NCBI RefSeq assembly: GCF_007748095.1
Contig: NZ_CP036287.1
Location: 5,270,001-5,334,000 of the forward strand
DNA length: 64,000 bases
Source: Engelhardtia mirabilis
Lineage (GTDB): Bacteria; Planctomycetota; UBA1135; GCA-002686595
Direction: 5' to 3'
The position numbers and the translations under genes were made by a program. Below are positions 9,498-18,312 of this stretch, one piece after another. The notes beneath the pieces are model-generated. The model saw nothing but the letters and a program-made list of their open reading frames with translations, ran no database searches and had not been told where the DNA came from. Numbering within the stretch: position 1 is the stretch's first letter; each line of letters starts with the position of its first letter.

Positions 9498-11510
9498 TCA
9501 GGAGTCGCCGTCGGAGGCCAAGCCGTACTTGTCGAGCTTGCGCTGGAGTGCGAAGCGGCTGATGCCGAGTTCCGCCGCGGCGCGGCTCTTGTTGCCGGCG
9601 TGGCGCTCCAGGGCTCCGAGGATCGCCCGCCGCTCGAAGGAGGCCACGGCGGCCCGCAGGTCGCCGTCCACGGCGGGCAACTCCGCCTCGGGCGCGCTGG
9701 CCCCGAGGGCGCCGGCGATCTGCGGCGACAGTTGCTCGAGCCGCACGGCCCCGTCGGCCAGGACCACCAGGCGGCGCATCTCGTTCTCGAGCTCGCGCAC
9801 GTTCCCGGGCCAGTCGTAGGAGGTCAGGGCCGCGAGCACTTCATGGGGCAGGATCGGCACGTCGCGACTCATCTCGCGCGCCGCCCGGGCCAGGAGCTCG
9901 CGCGCCAGAAGCGGCACGTCCTCGCGCCGATCGCGCAGGCCAGGGAGGTTCATGCCGAGGACGTTGACGCGGTAGTAGAGGTCCTCGCGGAACTCGCCCT
10001 CCTTGACCATCTGCTCGAGGTCGCGGTGGCTGGCCGCGACCAGACGCACGTCGACGGTCACCCGTCGATCGCTGCCGAGGGGGCGCAGCTCGCCGTCCTG
10101 CAACACGCGCAGCAGCTTCTTCTGCATCTCCGGCGACATGTCGCCGATCTCGTCCAGGAACAGCGTGCCCCCGTCGGCCTGCTCGATCAGCCCCTTCTTG
10201 GCCCGATCGGCGCCGGTGAAGGCCCCGCGCGAATGGCCGAAGAGCTCCGATTCCAGCAGGGAATCGGGCAATGCCGCGCAGTTCTCGCTGATGAAGGGTT
10301 TCTGGGAGCGGGAGCCGTTCTTGTGGATCGCGCGCGCGATCAGCTCCTTGCCGGTGCCACTCTCGCCGTGGATCAAGACCGGTAACTCGCACTCCACGAC
10401 GCGGTCGAGCTGGTCGAAGACCTTCTTCATCGCGTCGCTGGCTCCGACGATCTCACCGTAGTCGTGGCGACCGCGCTCGCGCCCCAGAGCCAAGCGCACC
10501 ACCGCGAGTTGCTCGTCGCGGTCGCGCACCTTGCGTCCGAGTTGGGAGTTCAAGGCCTCGATCTGCGAGCAAGAGTCGGCCAGGCGGCGGTTGCGCTCCA
10601 TCAGCTCCTGGACCAGGCGCGCGTTGCGGATCGCCAGGGCCGCTTGGTTGGCGAGGAGCGTGGCCTGCTCCACCTCGGGCTCGCCGAAGGCGCCGCGCTG
10701 GAGGCGGTTGTCCACGTAGAGGGCGCCGACGGTGCGGTGCCCGTCGTCGATCGGCACGCACAGCACCGAGCGCAGGCGTAGGTCCTCGACGCTGGCCATG
10801 CCGTCGAAGCGCTCGTCGCGCCCGGCGTCGACCGAAAGCACCGCCTTGCCCTCCGCCAGAACCCGCCGGGCGATGCCGGTGGACAGGCGCGAGGCCGGCA
10901 CCGGGATGTCCGCGCCGTCGAAGGAGCGGGCGACCTTCACGTCGACTCCGCTGGCTCCGTCGTCGGCGGCCTCCCCGCGGTTGCCGGAGGCCCGTGCCCC
11001 CTTGCGATCTTCGGCCAGGAGCAGGAAGCCCCGTTCGGCGTCGACCAGGCCCACCGCCGAGTCGACGATCAGGCGCAAGAGGCGCGGCAGGTCGGTCTCG
11101 CGCAGGAGTGCGCCGGAGACCTCGGCGAAGACCCGCAGGCGATCGGGTGCCCCGGCGCTGCCGCCCACCTGGGTCCTCAGGGCCTGCTCACCACCCGGAA
11201 TCGACCGCGTCGGCACCGGGACGGCTTCCAGGCTGATCGTGGCCGCACCCACCACCAGCTCGTCACCCAGGCCCAGGAAGGCCCTGCGGGTCACCTCGCC
11301 GTTGACCACCAGGCCGTTGGCCGAGCCCAGGTCCACCACCCAGCCGCCCTCGCCCTCGGGCTCGAAACGGCAGTGGTGCCGGGAGACCCGTCCACCGGAC
11401 AGTTGGATCTCGTTGTCGACGGCTCGGCCGATCCGCACGGGCTCGGACTTCACCGGCACCACCGTGCGGTGGCCGTCTTCGTCGACGATGAGCTTCAGAG
11501 GGGGCTCCAT
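9498..11510 (-). CDS. Sigma-54-dependent activator with FHA and GAF domains
   Basis: 670 residues from ATG 11510. In order: FHA domain at about 20-80 ('RIGR', 'SRHH', 'GSANG'), GAF domain at about 130-290, coiled linker, AAA+ domain at about 351-590 with Walker A 'GESGTGKE' and intact 'GAFTGA' sigma-54 contact loop (about 429-434), and a C-terminal Fis-type HTH (about 635-662, 'NKSRAAAELGISRFALQRKL'). The protein activates RNA polymerase carrying sigma-54. There is no receiver domain, so control is probably through FHA phosphopeptide binding and a GAF ligand. The adjacent Ser/Thr kinase is a natural candidate partner. A GTG at 11540 would add ten residues. Confidence 0.93.
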   Translation of the reverse strand: MEPPLKLIVDEDGHRTVVPVKSEPVRIGRAVDNEIQLSGGRVSRHHCRFEPEGEGGWVVDLGSANGLVVNGEVTRRAFLGLGDELVVGAATISLEAVPVPTRSIPGGEQALRTQVGGSAGAPDRLRVFAEVSGALLRETDLPRLLRLIVDSAVGLVDAERGFLLLAEDRKGARASGNRGEAADDGASGVDVKVARSFDGADIPVPASRLSTGIARRVLAEGKAVLSVDAGRDERFDGMASVEDLRLRSVLCVPIDDGHRTVGALYVDNRLQRGAFGEPEVEQATLLANQAALAIRNARLVQELMERNRRLADSCSQIEALNSQLGRKVRDRDEQLAVVRLALGRERGRHDYGEIVGASDAMKKVFDQLDRVVECELPVLIHGESGTGKELIARAIHKNGSRSQKPFISENCAALPDSLLESELFGHSRGAFTGADRAKKGLIEQADGGTLFLDEIGDMSPEMQKKLLRVLQDGELRPLGSDRRVTVDVRLVAASHRDLEQMVKEGEFREDLYYRVNVLGMNLPGLRDRREDVPLLARELLARAAREMSRDVPILPHEVLAALTSYDWPGNVRELENEMRRLVVLADGAVRLEQLSPQIAGALGASAPEAELPAVDGDLRAAVASFERRAILGALERHAGNKSRAAAELGISRFALQRKLDKYGLASDGDS

Positions 11511-11518
11511 GGGGGTGG

Positions 11519-11577
11519 GCGGTTCGAAACCGCACTCCACATCAACTAGGGCCGGTCACTGTGCGGTAACCGCACAG
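11519..11577. promoter_or_regulatory. Two inverted repeats sharing a GCGGT/ACCGC half-site
   Basis: The region between the FHA activator start and the divergent MEMO-like gene contains a 15-base inverted repeat (11519-11533, GCGGTT-CGA-AACCGC) and a 19-base one (11559-11577, CTGTGCGGT-A-ACCGCACAG). Both share the core GCGGT...ACCGC. Position and symmetry suggest operators for a dimeric regulator, possibly the activator's own Fis-type HTH. Binding is not shown. Confidence 0.5.
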
Positions 11578-11654
11578 AGTCGAAGCTTATCCCCCCGTGG
11601 TGGCCCCCAGGGCCTAGATTTGTTCTCGGCCAAGCCCAGCTCCGCCCCGCCCCC

Positions 11655-12899
11655 TTGCTCCCCCACCTCCGTGCCCTCGCCGTGACCCACCGGGCCGCGG
11701 ACCCCACCTTGGGTGTGGTCCTGTCGGATCCCCTCGGGGTGAGCCCCGCCAGCGGGGGCCGCGGCCTCGAGCTGAGTCCGCGCGAATGGGCCGTGATTCG
11801 GCGTTTCGACGGCCGCGCGACCCTCGACGAGGTCAGCCGGGCGGCCTCCCGGGAACTCGGCGAGGACCTCGTGAGCGGCGAGGCGCGCGCACTGGGAGAA
11901 CGCCTGAGCCAGCTCCTGCTGCTGCGCGACGCCCGCTTCGAGCGCGAGTTCGACAACTCGTTCGCCGCCTTCCGCAGCCTCGAGGCCCGCGCGGCCCGCG
12001 GCACCGGCGGCGAGTACGAGGCCGACGCCTTCGACCTGCGGGTCCGCATCGGCGGGTTGGTGGCCGACGACTGGGACATGCCGCCCCTGCCCCAGGCCCA
12101 GGGGCTGATCACCCCCTCGGCGCCGATCTCGCGGGCCGGGCCGCTGTACTCGCGCGCCTACGCCTCGATCCGACACTGCCGCGCCCACATCGCGCGCATC
12201 GTCGTGCTGGGGTCGGTCGGCGCGCCCCTCGAGCCGCTGCTGCTGCCCCTCTCCAAGCCGTTCGACACGCCCCTGGGCCGGGTCGAGCCGGACCGCGAGG
12301 CCCTCGCCGCCCTGGGGCACCTGCCCGGTCGCGAGCAACTCGCCCACCGCGACCACCTCGCCCTGGAGCGGCAGATGCTGTTCCTGCGCGTGCTGTTCCC
12401 CGACACACCCGTGGTCCCGACCCTGGTCAGCACGCCGCGGTTGGACGAGCTGGGAGAGGTCGACGACGGCGGCGCCCTCGAGCGTGCCCTCGACGGCCTG
12501 CGCGCGGTGCGCGCCCTGCCCGGACGGACCCTGATCGTGGCGGCCGCGGACCTGTGGCACGCCGGGCGCGCGCCGACCGCCCTGGCCCTCGGCCAAGAGC
12601 TCCCGCGGGCGCGGGCGACGATGCTGGGCGGCGACCTGGGTCGGCAGGTCACCGATCGCGACCGCGAAGCGATCGACGCGGCGACGCGCATCGACCACGA
12701 GATCTTCCTGGCCGCCGCCGACCAGGACGGCGACCCGACCCGCCTGGCCCTCGCCGCGGCGCCCTACCTTCTCCTGCGCCTGCTCGAGGGCTCGAGCTCG
12801 GTGCTCGACGGCTCGGACCTGAAGGGCTCGACCCTCGGCTACCAGCAGATGCCCGCCAGCGGCGAGATCGCCACGGCGGCCGCGATCGTCTTCCACTGA
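11655..12899 (+). CDS. MEMO1-family protein (AmmeMemoRadiSam protein B-like) with PqqD-like N-terminus
   Basis: 414 residues with a TTG start; 'LPHLRALAV' at the N-terminus fits homologous starts. Residues about 20-95 resemble a PqqD-like winged-helix peptide-binding domain ('LSPREWAVIRRFDGRATLDEV'). Residues about 115-414 are MEMO-like: 'SKPFDTPLGRVEPD', 'AAADLWHAG' and a C-terminal 'GSTLGYQQMPASGEI'. The His of the usual 'PHAGY' and 'TSH' motifs are replaced here ('TPSAPIS', 'LGSVGAP'), so metal binding may be lost. No AMMECR1 or radical SAM partner lies nearby, so the role is unknown. Confidence 0.75.
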   Translation: MLPHLRALAVTHRAADPTLGVVLSDPLGVSPASGGRGLELSPREWAVIRRFDGRATLDEVSRAASRELGEDLVSGEARALGERLSQLLLLRDARFEREFDNSFAAFRSLEARAARGTGGEYEADAFDLRVRIGGLVADDWDMPPLPQAQGLITPSAPISRAGPLYSRAYASIRHCRAHIARIVVLGSVGAPLEPLLLPLSKPFDTPLGRVEPDREALAALGHLPGREQLAHRDHLALERQMLFLRVLFPDTPVVPTLVSTPRLDELGEVDDGGALERALDGLRAVRALPGRTLIVAAADLWHAGRAPTALALGQELPRARATMLGGDLGRQVTDRDREAIDAATRIDHEIFLAAADQDGDPTRLALAAAPYLLLRLLEGSSSVLDGSDLKGSTLGYQQMPASGEIATAAAIVFH

Positions 12900-12957
12900 T
12901 CCTCACCCCGAGGACCGCGTCGATTCGATCGCGGCCACTGGGAACTACGATCGCGCC

Positions 12958-14707
12958 ATGCCTCGCCGCTTCCTCGCCATCGCCATGGCCGCCGTCCTGG
13001 CGCCCTTCGCAGGTGCGGACGTGTACGTCGACCTGGTCCACGTTAGCGACGCCACCGGGGACGGAACCCCGGGCGCGCCCTGGGCCTCGATCACCCACGC
13101 CGTGACCCAGGTCGCCCCGCCCGAGACCATCGTCCTCGCGCCGGGCGACTACCGCCAAGGCACCGGTGAGAGCTTCCCGATCGACCTGGTCGCCGGGATC
13201 TCGCTGGTCGCCAGCGGCAACCCCGAGAACACGCGCCTGATCGAACCGACGATCACGGGTGCGGGCGCGCCCGACGTGCTGCTAGTGTCCTGGATCGGAA
13301 ATTCGGCGTCACTGCCCGGAGGTCCGATCGATGCTGGCTAGGCGCGCCGACGACGCGTATCCGCTGCGATACTCGGAGGAGGCGCTGGCGACGCCAGCGC
13401 CGATCGGAGCCAGGGAAGTGACGCCGAATTTCTGATCCAGGACACTAGTGCGCGGCGGCAGCGTGGCCCAGGCCCGCACACTGGTGCGCGGGCTGGCGCT
13501 GGTGCGGGGCAAGAACGGGCTTTCGATCGTCGATGAGGGCGAGGGACTGGACTTCGCCGTCGACGTGGACGACGTGGTCTTCGACTCCGTCGGCAACGTG
13601 GGACTGGTCGCGGTCGTGGACCAAGGGGCCTTCCTGTCCCTGGACCTGCGTGGACTCTCGACGCGGCTGGTCGGTCGCGCGGCGCGCCTGCGCGCGACCC
13701 AGGGGACGATCGCGGCTTCGGCACGTGCTTGCGACCTCAGCGGCATCCATACGGGCCTCGAGCTGCGCGCCCTGGGCAGCCCGGGGGCGAGTGCCATCGG
13801 CCTCGACCTCTCGGGGGTCGAGCTGCTCGGCGCGGCCACCAACGGGCTGCGCTGCGAGGTGACCGACGGCAACCTGATCGCGACCGTCATCAAGGACTGC
13901 CTCTTGGCGGGCAACGGCCCCTGCCTGGGCCCCACGCCCCTGCCGACGTCTGGTGCGATCCTCGATCTCGGCCCCGCTGTGGGTCAGATCTTCCACGACA
14001 TCGAGCGCACCATCTTCTACGCCAACGGCACGGGCTGCACGGGCAACCTCGACCTCTCGAGCTACCGGCCGAACGACTACCTGCTGGACTCGAACCTCTA
14101 CGGCTTCGACGGCTTGCCCGGCGGGTTGGTCACCGCGGACCCGGGCTTCGTCGACCCATCGCTCAGCACGCTCGCCCCCCACCTTCTGCCAGGCTCGGTC
14201 GCCATCGACCTGTCGAGCGCGGCCGCCTCGACCTACGTCTGGGGCGATATCGACTGCGACTTCCCGATCCAGGACGGGGCTTCGGCCTTCTTCGAGCCCG
14301 GGCTGGACGGCGGCGCGGCGTGCTTCCCGGGGACGGTGGACGCGGGGCTCGATGAACGTCGCCCTCATTCCCTACACGTCCAGCCGGCCCTGCGACTGGG
14401 CCAGACCCCGAAGCTGCGCGCCCTGGGCCCGCCGCAAGCCGCGCCGATCCGCGCCTGGTTCCTGTTCGGTGCGCCACCCGGTGCGCCCTCCCAGTGTCCC
14501 GCGGGACCGGAGTTGCCACCCGGGTTCGTCGTCCTCGGCGCGGTCGACCTCGCGCCCTCCACGGGCCTGGCCGAGTTGGTGGTCGCCGTGCCCGACGACC
14601 CCGACCTGCTCGGCGTCGAGGTCGGTCTGCAGGCCCTCTTCGTGGATCCATCGAACCTGACGGTCCACTGGTCCCGCGCGCTGCGCGAGCGCATCGTGCG
14701 CCCCTGA
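12958..14707 (+). pseudogene. DUF1565 right-handed beta-helix secreted protein, interrupted by a MITE
   Basis: The 5' part (12958-13281) encodes a signal peptide ('MPRRFLAIAMAAVLAPFAGA') and the DUF1565 opening 'GDGTPGAPWASITHAV', then 'PGDYRQGTGESFPIDL'. The MITE at 13282-13448 stops the frame after 18 further codons at 13339-13341. The 3' part (13448-14707) continues the beta-helix and ends in a beta-rich C-terminal domain. Removing 163 bases (element plus one CTAG) joins the two frames exactly, giving 'GAPDVLLVRGGSVAQ'. The intact protein would have been about 528 residues, secreted. The gene is therefore recently broken, unless the fragments function separately. Confidence 0.9.
13282..13448. 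mobile_element. 167-bp MITE-like element, copy 2 (opposite orientation)
   Basis: Same length and ends as the copy at 564-730, reverse-oriented, with three base differences (two internal, one in the terminal repeat). It sits inside a DUF1565 gene. The host frame shifts by one base across the element, so only a 163-base net insertion, i.e. a 4-bp CTAG target duplication, restores it; a TA duplication would not. A CTAG/YTAR target is typical of the IS5 group, but the parent element is not identified here. Confidence 0.92.
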
Positions 14708-14750
14708 CCGCAGCCGAAGGATCGAAGCGCCCCCGCGTAGAGTCATACCG

Positions 14751-15509
14751 ATGGACACGACCGACGACGTCCCGCGCAGACCGCCGCCACCGGATGGGGA
14801 CCCGGGGCGGGTCACGTCGGGCGGCCCGGTCAAGAGCGAGCGCCTGCGCGCGCGGCCGATCCCCCAGTCCCACCAGCGCCGCTCCGCCCGTCCCCTGAAT
14901 GTCCTGGCCGGCCGCACGCCCGGTCCCGTCCGCGTTCGTCGCGCGGGTCGCATGCGTCGATTGGTCGCGGCCCTCGCCATCGCCACGGTTCTGTCGGCCT
15001 CTCTCCTGGCCCGGCACCTGGACCTGGCCTGGACGCTGCTCCTGATCGGGGCCGGGCTCGGAGCCCTGGCCACGATCGTGCCCTTCACCGTCGTTCCCGC
15101 CGTGGAGCGACGCCAGGACGAGCCGGACGGCGCCCTAGTGCGAGTCGGCTTGGACGTGGCGCCGATGGCCCTGGCTCTGGTGCCCGGGCTGATCCTGCTG
15201 CCGTCCCTGCGCCAGTCGCTCCTGGCCCTGCCGGCCCTCGGCTTCGCGATCGCGGCCGCCGGCCTGTGGAGGCGAGCGAGTTGGGCAACCTGGACCTGGC
15301 GCGGATGCTGCGGCGCGCTGATGGGCTGGAGCGCCCTGTTCGGATTGCGCGCAATGCCCGGGATCGTCGGTCCGGCCGATGCGGGAGATTGGTTCGGATC
15401 GGCCGGATCGCTCCTGGAAGCGTTGTCCGTGGCCGCCATCGGTTGGTGGGTGGCTTCGCGACTCGAGACGGCACTGGCCCACGCGGACGTGCAGAGCGTC
15501 AGTCGCTGA
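14751..15509 (+). CDS. Polytopic membrane protein, unknown
   Basis: 252 residues. A basic, Pro/Arg-rich cytoplasmic N-terminus of about 65 residues is followed by about six hydrophobic segments from residue 68 to 240. No catalytic motif is recognised. The gene lies 43 bases after the broken beta-helix gene and converges on the enoyl-CoA hydratase gene 23 bases away. Confidence 0.55.
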   Translation: MDTTDDVPRRPPPPDGDPGRVTSGGPVKSERLRARPIPQSHQRRSARPLNVLAGRTPGPVRVRRAGRMRRLVAALAIATVLSASLLARHLDLAWTLLLIGAGLGALATIVPFTVVPAVERRQDEPDGALVRVGLDVAPMALALVPGLILLPSLRQSLLALPALGFAIAAAGLWRRASWATWTWRGCCGALMGWSALFGLRAMPGIVGPADAGDWFGSAGSLLEALSVAAIGWWVASRLETALAHADVQSVSR

Positions 15510-15532
15510 GTCCCAGCCGAGCTGCGCCGGGC

Positions 15533-16354
15533 TCAAGCGCCCTTGAAGTCGGGCTTGCGCTTCTCCGCGAAGGCCGCGAGGGCCTCGAGGCGGTCCTGGG
15601 TCGGCAGGGTCTTCTCGTAGCAGCGCGCCTCGACCTCGAGACCCTGCTCCGCGGGCAGTTCGCTGCCCACGTCGATCGCTTCCTTGGCCGCGCGCACGGC
15701 GACCGGGCCGTTGGCGGCGATCGAGCCGGCGACCTCACGCGCGACTTCCATCAACTGACCCGGCTCGGCCACGCGATTGACCAGGCCCATGGCGGCGGCC
15801 TCGGCCGCGTCGATGCGCCGGCCCGTCAGGATCAGGTCCTTGGCCCGCGACTTGCCGACCAGGCGCGGCAGGCGCTGGGTGCCGCCGGCGCCGGGGATGA
15901 TCGCCAGGCTGACCTCGGTCAGACCGAACGTGGCCGTGCTGGCCGCCACGCGCAGATCGCAGGCGAGCAGCAGCTCGGTACCCCCGCCGAAGGCGAAGCC
16001 GTTGACCACCGCGATAGTCGGCTGGGGCAGGGACGCCACGTCGTCCATCGTGCGGCGAATGTTGCGCACGAAGTCCGGCACGCGCTCCGCGGGCATGGTC
16101 TTGCGCTCCTTCAGATCGGCGCCGGCGCAGAAGGCCTTCTCGCCCGCGCCGGTGATCAGGATGCAACGCACCGACAAGTCCTCGCGCAGCTCCTCGCACA
16201 GGGTCCGCAGACGCCGCAGCGTCGGGAAGGAGAGGCAGTTCATCACGTCCGGCCGCTCGATGGTCAGCCACACGAGATCGCCTTCGCGCACCACGGAGAC
16301 GAGTTCGGGCTGGTCGGGAACGTCGGAGGGGAATTCGTCGGCGACGGGAGGCAT
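15533..16354 (-). CDS. Enoyl-CoA hydratase/isomerase family protein
   Basis: 273 residues, the normal length for crotonases. The oxyanion-hole segments are visible at 'AFCAGADLKE' (75-84) and 'AFGGGTELLL' (121-130). The two catalytic Glu residues of true hydratases are present at about 127 ('GTE') and 147 ('TEVSLAIIPGAGG'). It probably hydrates 2-enoyl-CoA in fatty-acid or branched-chain degradation; the methylglutaconyl-CoA hydratase-like subgroup is possible from the 'IIPGAGGTQRLPR' stretch. It is cytoplasmic and stands alone. Confidence 0.92.
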   Translation of the reverse strand: MPPVADEFPSDVPDQPELVSVVREGDLVWLTIERPDVMNCLSFPTLRRLRTLCEELREDLSVRCILITGAGEKAFCAGADLKERKTMPAERVPDFVRNIRRTMDDVASLPQPTIAVVNGFAFGGGTELLLACDLRVAASTATFGLTEVSLAIIPGAGGTQRLPRLVGKSRAKDLILTGRRIDAAEAAAMGLVNRVAEPGQLMEVAREVAGSIAANGPVAVRAAKEAIDVGSELPAEQGLEVEARCYEKTLPTQDRLEALAAFAEKRKPDFKGA

Positions 16355-16560
16355 GGCGGAGGGTCTGGCAGTCGGGTTGGGGGAGCGGGGACCCAGAGCC
16401 TAGGCGCCCGGCCGAAGTCAGACCAGCTGCCGGAGCTAGGGTTCGGCTGATTCCACCGTCGCCAAGCGGGGACGGGCTCGCCACCTTCTCGGTCGGTCGC
16501 GGAACTCCATCGGGCCGCCCGTCGGAGCCGTGCGGCGCCGAGACCCTCGACCGCTGCGAT

Positions 16561-16577
16561 CTAGCGTCCTGGATCAG
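16561..16577. repeat. MITE-end-like 17-mer at the 3' end of the activator gene
   Basis: CTAGCGTCCTGGATCAG matches the first 17 bases of the MITE at 16 positions and then diverges. It encodes the last residues and TAG stop of the minus-strand activator. It may be the scar of an excised or decayed element. Confidence 0.5.
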
Positions 16578-18165
16578 CAGGTCCGGTCGGACCCTGCGCT
16601 GATCCGCCCGCGGCCAGGCCCAGCCGCCGGAGCCGTGAAGCGAGGGTGTTCGAGTTGGTCCCGAGCAACTCGGCGGCGCCGCCAGGGCCGGCGACCTTGC
16701 CTCCACTGAACCGCAGCGCGCGCAGCAAGTTGTCGCGCTCCAGGGCCTGCAGTTGGTCACTGGTCCACACGCCCGCCTCGCCCACGGGGACCGATGCGGG
16801 TGGGCGCGGCGCGCCGGAGTCCAACGCGACGAATTCCAGGTCCCCCGCATCGGTATCGATCAGCTCGCGCAGGATGCGGTGGCGCAGCTCGCGCACGTTG
16901 CCGGGCCAGGCGTGGGCAACCAACCGAGCCGCGCCGGCCTCGCCGATCGGCGCCCCGGGTCGGCCGAGCTCCGCTGCCAACTGGGTCACGAAGCGCGCGG
17001 CGAGCACCGGCACATCCTGTGGACGCTCCCGCAGGGCAGGGATCTCGATCGGGTAGACGCACAGGCGCCAGTAGAGGTCCTCGCGGAAGTTGCCCCGGCT
17101 GACCTCCCGCTCCAGGTCGCGGTTGGTGGCGGCCACGATCCGCACGTCGACTAGGCGGGAGACGCTCTCACCCACGCGCTCCACGCGCGATTCCTGCAGC
17201 GCACGCAGGAGCTTGGCCTGCAAGTCGATCGGCAGCTCGCCGACCTCGTCCAGGAACAGCGTCCCGCCATCGGCGGCCTCGAAGTGACCGATTCGATCGC
17301 GCGCCGCGCCGGTGAAGGAGCCCTTGGCGTGGCCGAAGAACTCGGACTCGAACAGCTCGCGGGGAATGCTGGCGCAATTGACGCGGACGAGCGGGCCCGC
17401 GCTTCGATGGCTCGCGCGGTGCAGCTCCTCGGCCAGCACTTCCTTGCCCACGCCGGACTCGCCGGTCAGGAGCACCGTCGCGTCGGTGCCGGCCACTCGA
17501 CGCAGCCGCGCGAGGACCGGCGCCAATCCGGGCGTGGCGCGGTCGGCGGCGACCGGCGGCGTTCCGCGCGCGTCGTCGCCGCCCCCTGCGGACTGCATGG
17601 CAACGCTCACCACCGCGACCGCCACCCGATCGGCCAGCACACGCAACCAACCAGGCCCCTCGCGCGCGATCGTCGACCAGGTGAACAGCTCCACTCCACC
17701 GACCCAACGACCCTTCGCGATCATCGGCGCGCTGGCGTAGCCGCGCAGTCCCTGGGCGCGCGCCCAGTCCAGCTCGCCCCGGTCGTGGACGTCCTCGCCC
17801 AGGGCGCGCAACACGGCCTCCCCCCGCGCGCCTCCCCGCAGGCGACCGTCGAACGCGGGTGCGTGGGTCTCGACCGCCGGGACCAACTCACCGGCTGCGG
17901 CGATGAGCGTCAGTGGCGAGGTCGCCCCGACTCCGGCGTCGCGCGGGGCTTGCCACACACGAACCAAAGCGATGTTGGGCGCATCGCCGAGCCGCTCCGC
18001 CAAGAGGTTCGCCATCGCCGAGGGCTCGACCTGCGTCAACTCGAGCAGCAGTGGCAGAACGTGGGTGAAGTCGTGGGGACGTGCTGAGCGTCCGCGCAGT
18101 CCGAGCGAGGCTCGTGCGGATGCACGAAGACCGGTCATGCGTTCGAACGAAGTCGGTCGTTTCAC
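16561..18165 (-). CDS. GAF-type sigma-54-dependent activator
   Basis: 534 residues from GTG 18165 (ATG at 18138 is an alternative). A GAF-like sensor lies at about 35-190, and an AAA+ domain at about 212-445 with Walker A 'GESGVGKE' (235-242). The sigma-54 contact loop reads GSFTGA (282-287) instead of GAFTGA. The C-terminal HTH is of the FhlA/NorR kind ('LLGTNSNTLASRLRRLGL'). No receiver domain is present, so it is probably controlled by a small ligand or redox state. Its gene diverges from a sigma-54 promoter driving a secreted beta-propeller gene, the most likely target. The stop codon lies within a MITE-end-like sequence. Confidence 0.9.
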   Translation of the reverse strand: MKRPTSFERMTGLRASARASLGLRGRSARPHDFTHVLPLLLELTQVEPSAMANLLAERLGDAPNIALVRVWQAPRDAGVGATSPLTLIAAAGELVPAVETHAPAFDGRLRGGARGEAVLRALGEDVHDRGELDWARAQGLRGYASAPMIAKGRWVGGVELFTWSTIAREGPGWLRVLADRVAVAVVSVAMQSAGGGDDARGTPPVAADRATPGLAPVLARLRRVAGTDATVLLTGESGVGKEVLAEELHRASHRSAGPLVRVNCASIPRELFESEFFGHAKGSFTGAARDRIGHFEAADGGTLFLDEVGELPIDLQAKLLRALQESRVERVGESVSRLVDVRIVAATNRDLEREVSRGNFREDLYWRLCVYPIEIPALRERPQDVPVLAARFVTQLAAELGRPGAPIGEAGAARLVAHAWPGNVRELRHRILRELIDTDAGDLEFVALDSGAPRPPASVPVGEAGVWTSDQLQALERDNLLRALRFSGGKVAGPGGAAELLGTNSNTLASRLRRLGLAAGGSAQGPTGPADPGR

Positions 18166-18222
18166 GTGCTCGAGATCTCCATGGCTTGCGCTCCTGCGGC
18201 CCCCGGTCGCCGTTCACTCGAC

Positions 18223-18239
18223 TTGGCACGCCCCTTGCG
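18223..18239 (+). promoter_or_regulatory. Sigma-54 (-24/-12) promoter
   Basis: TTGGCACG-CCCC-TTGCG matches the sigma-54 consensus TTGGCACG-N4-TTGCW except for the last base, with the invariant GG (18225-18226) and GC (18237-18238) separated by exactly 10 bases. The ATG of the beta-propeller gene is 74 bases downstream of the element. The divergent neighbour encodes a sigma-54 activator, whose start is only 58 bases from this element. Confidence 0.85.
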
Positions 18240-18312
18240 AAGTGCTCGGAGTCGACGTCTTGCGCTCGACTCGCCCCCCCAGGCAACCAAGTCCTTCGAG
18301 GCACACAGCCCC

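Noticed and set aside
13448..14707. Independent gene starting at GTG 13448
   Set aside because: The GTG is made by the MITE target site and has no ribosome-binding site; the sequence continues the interrupted DUF1565 protein in frame once the element is removed.
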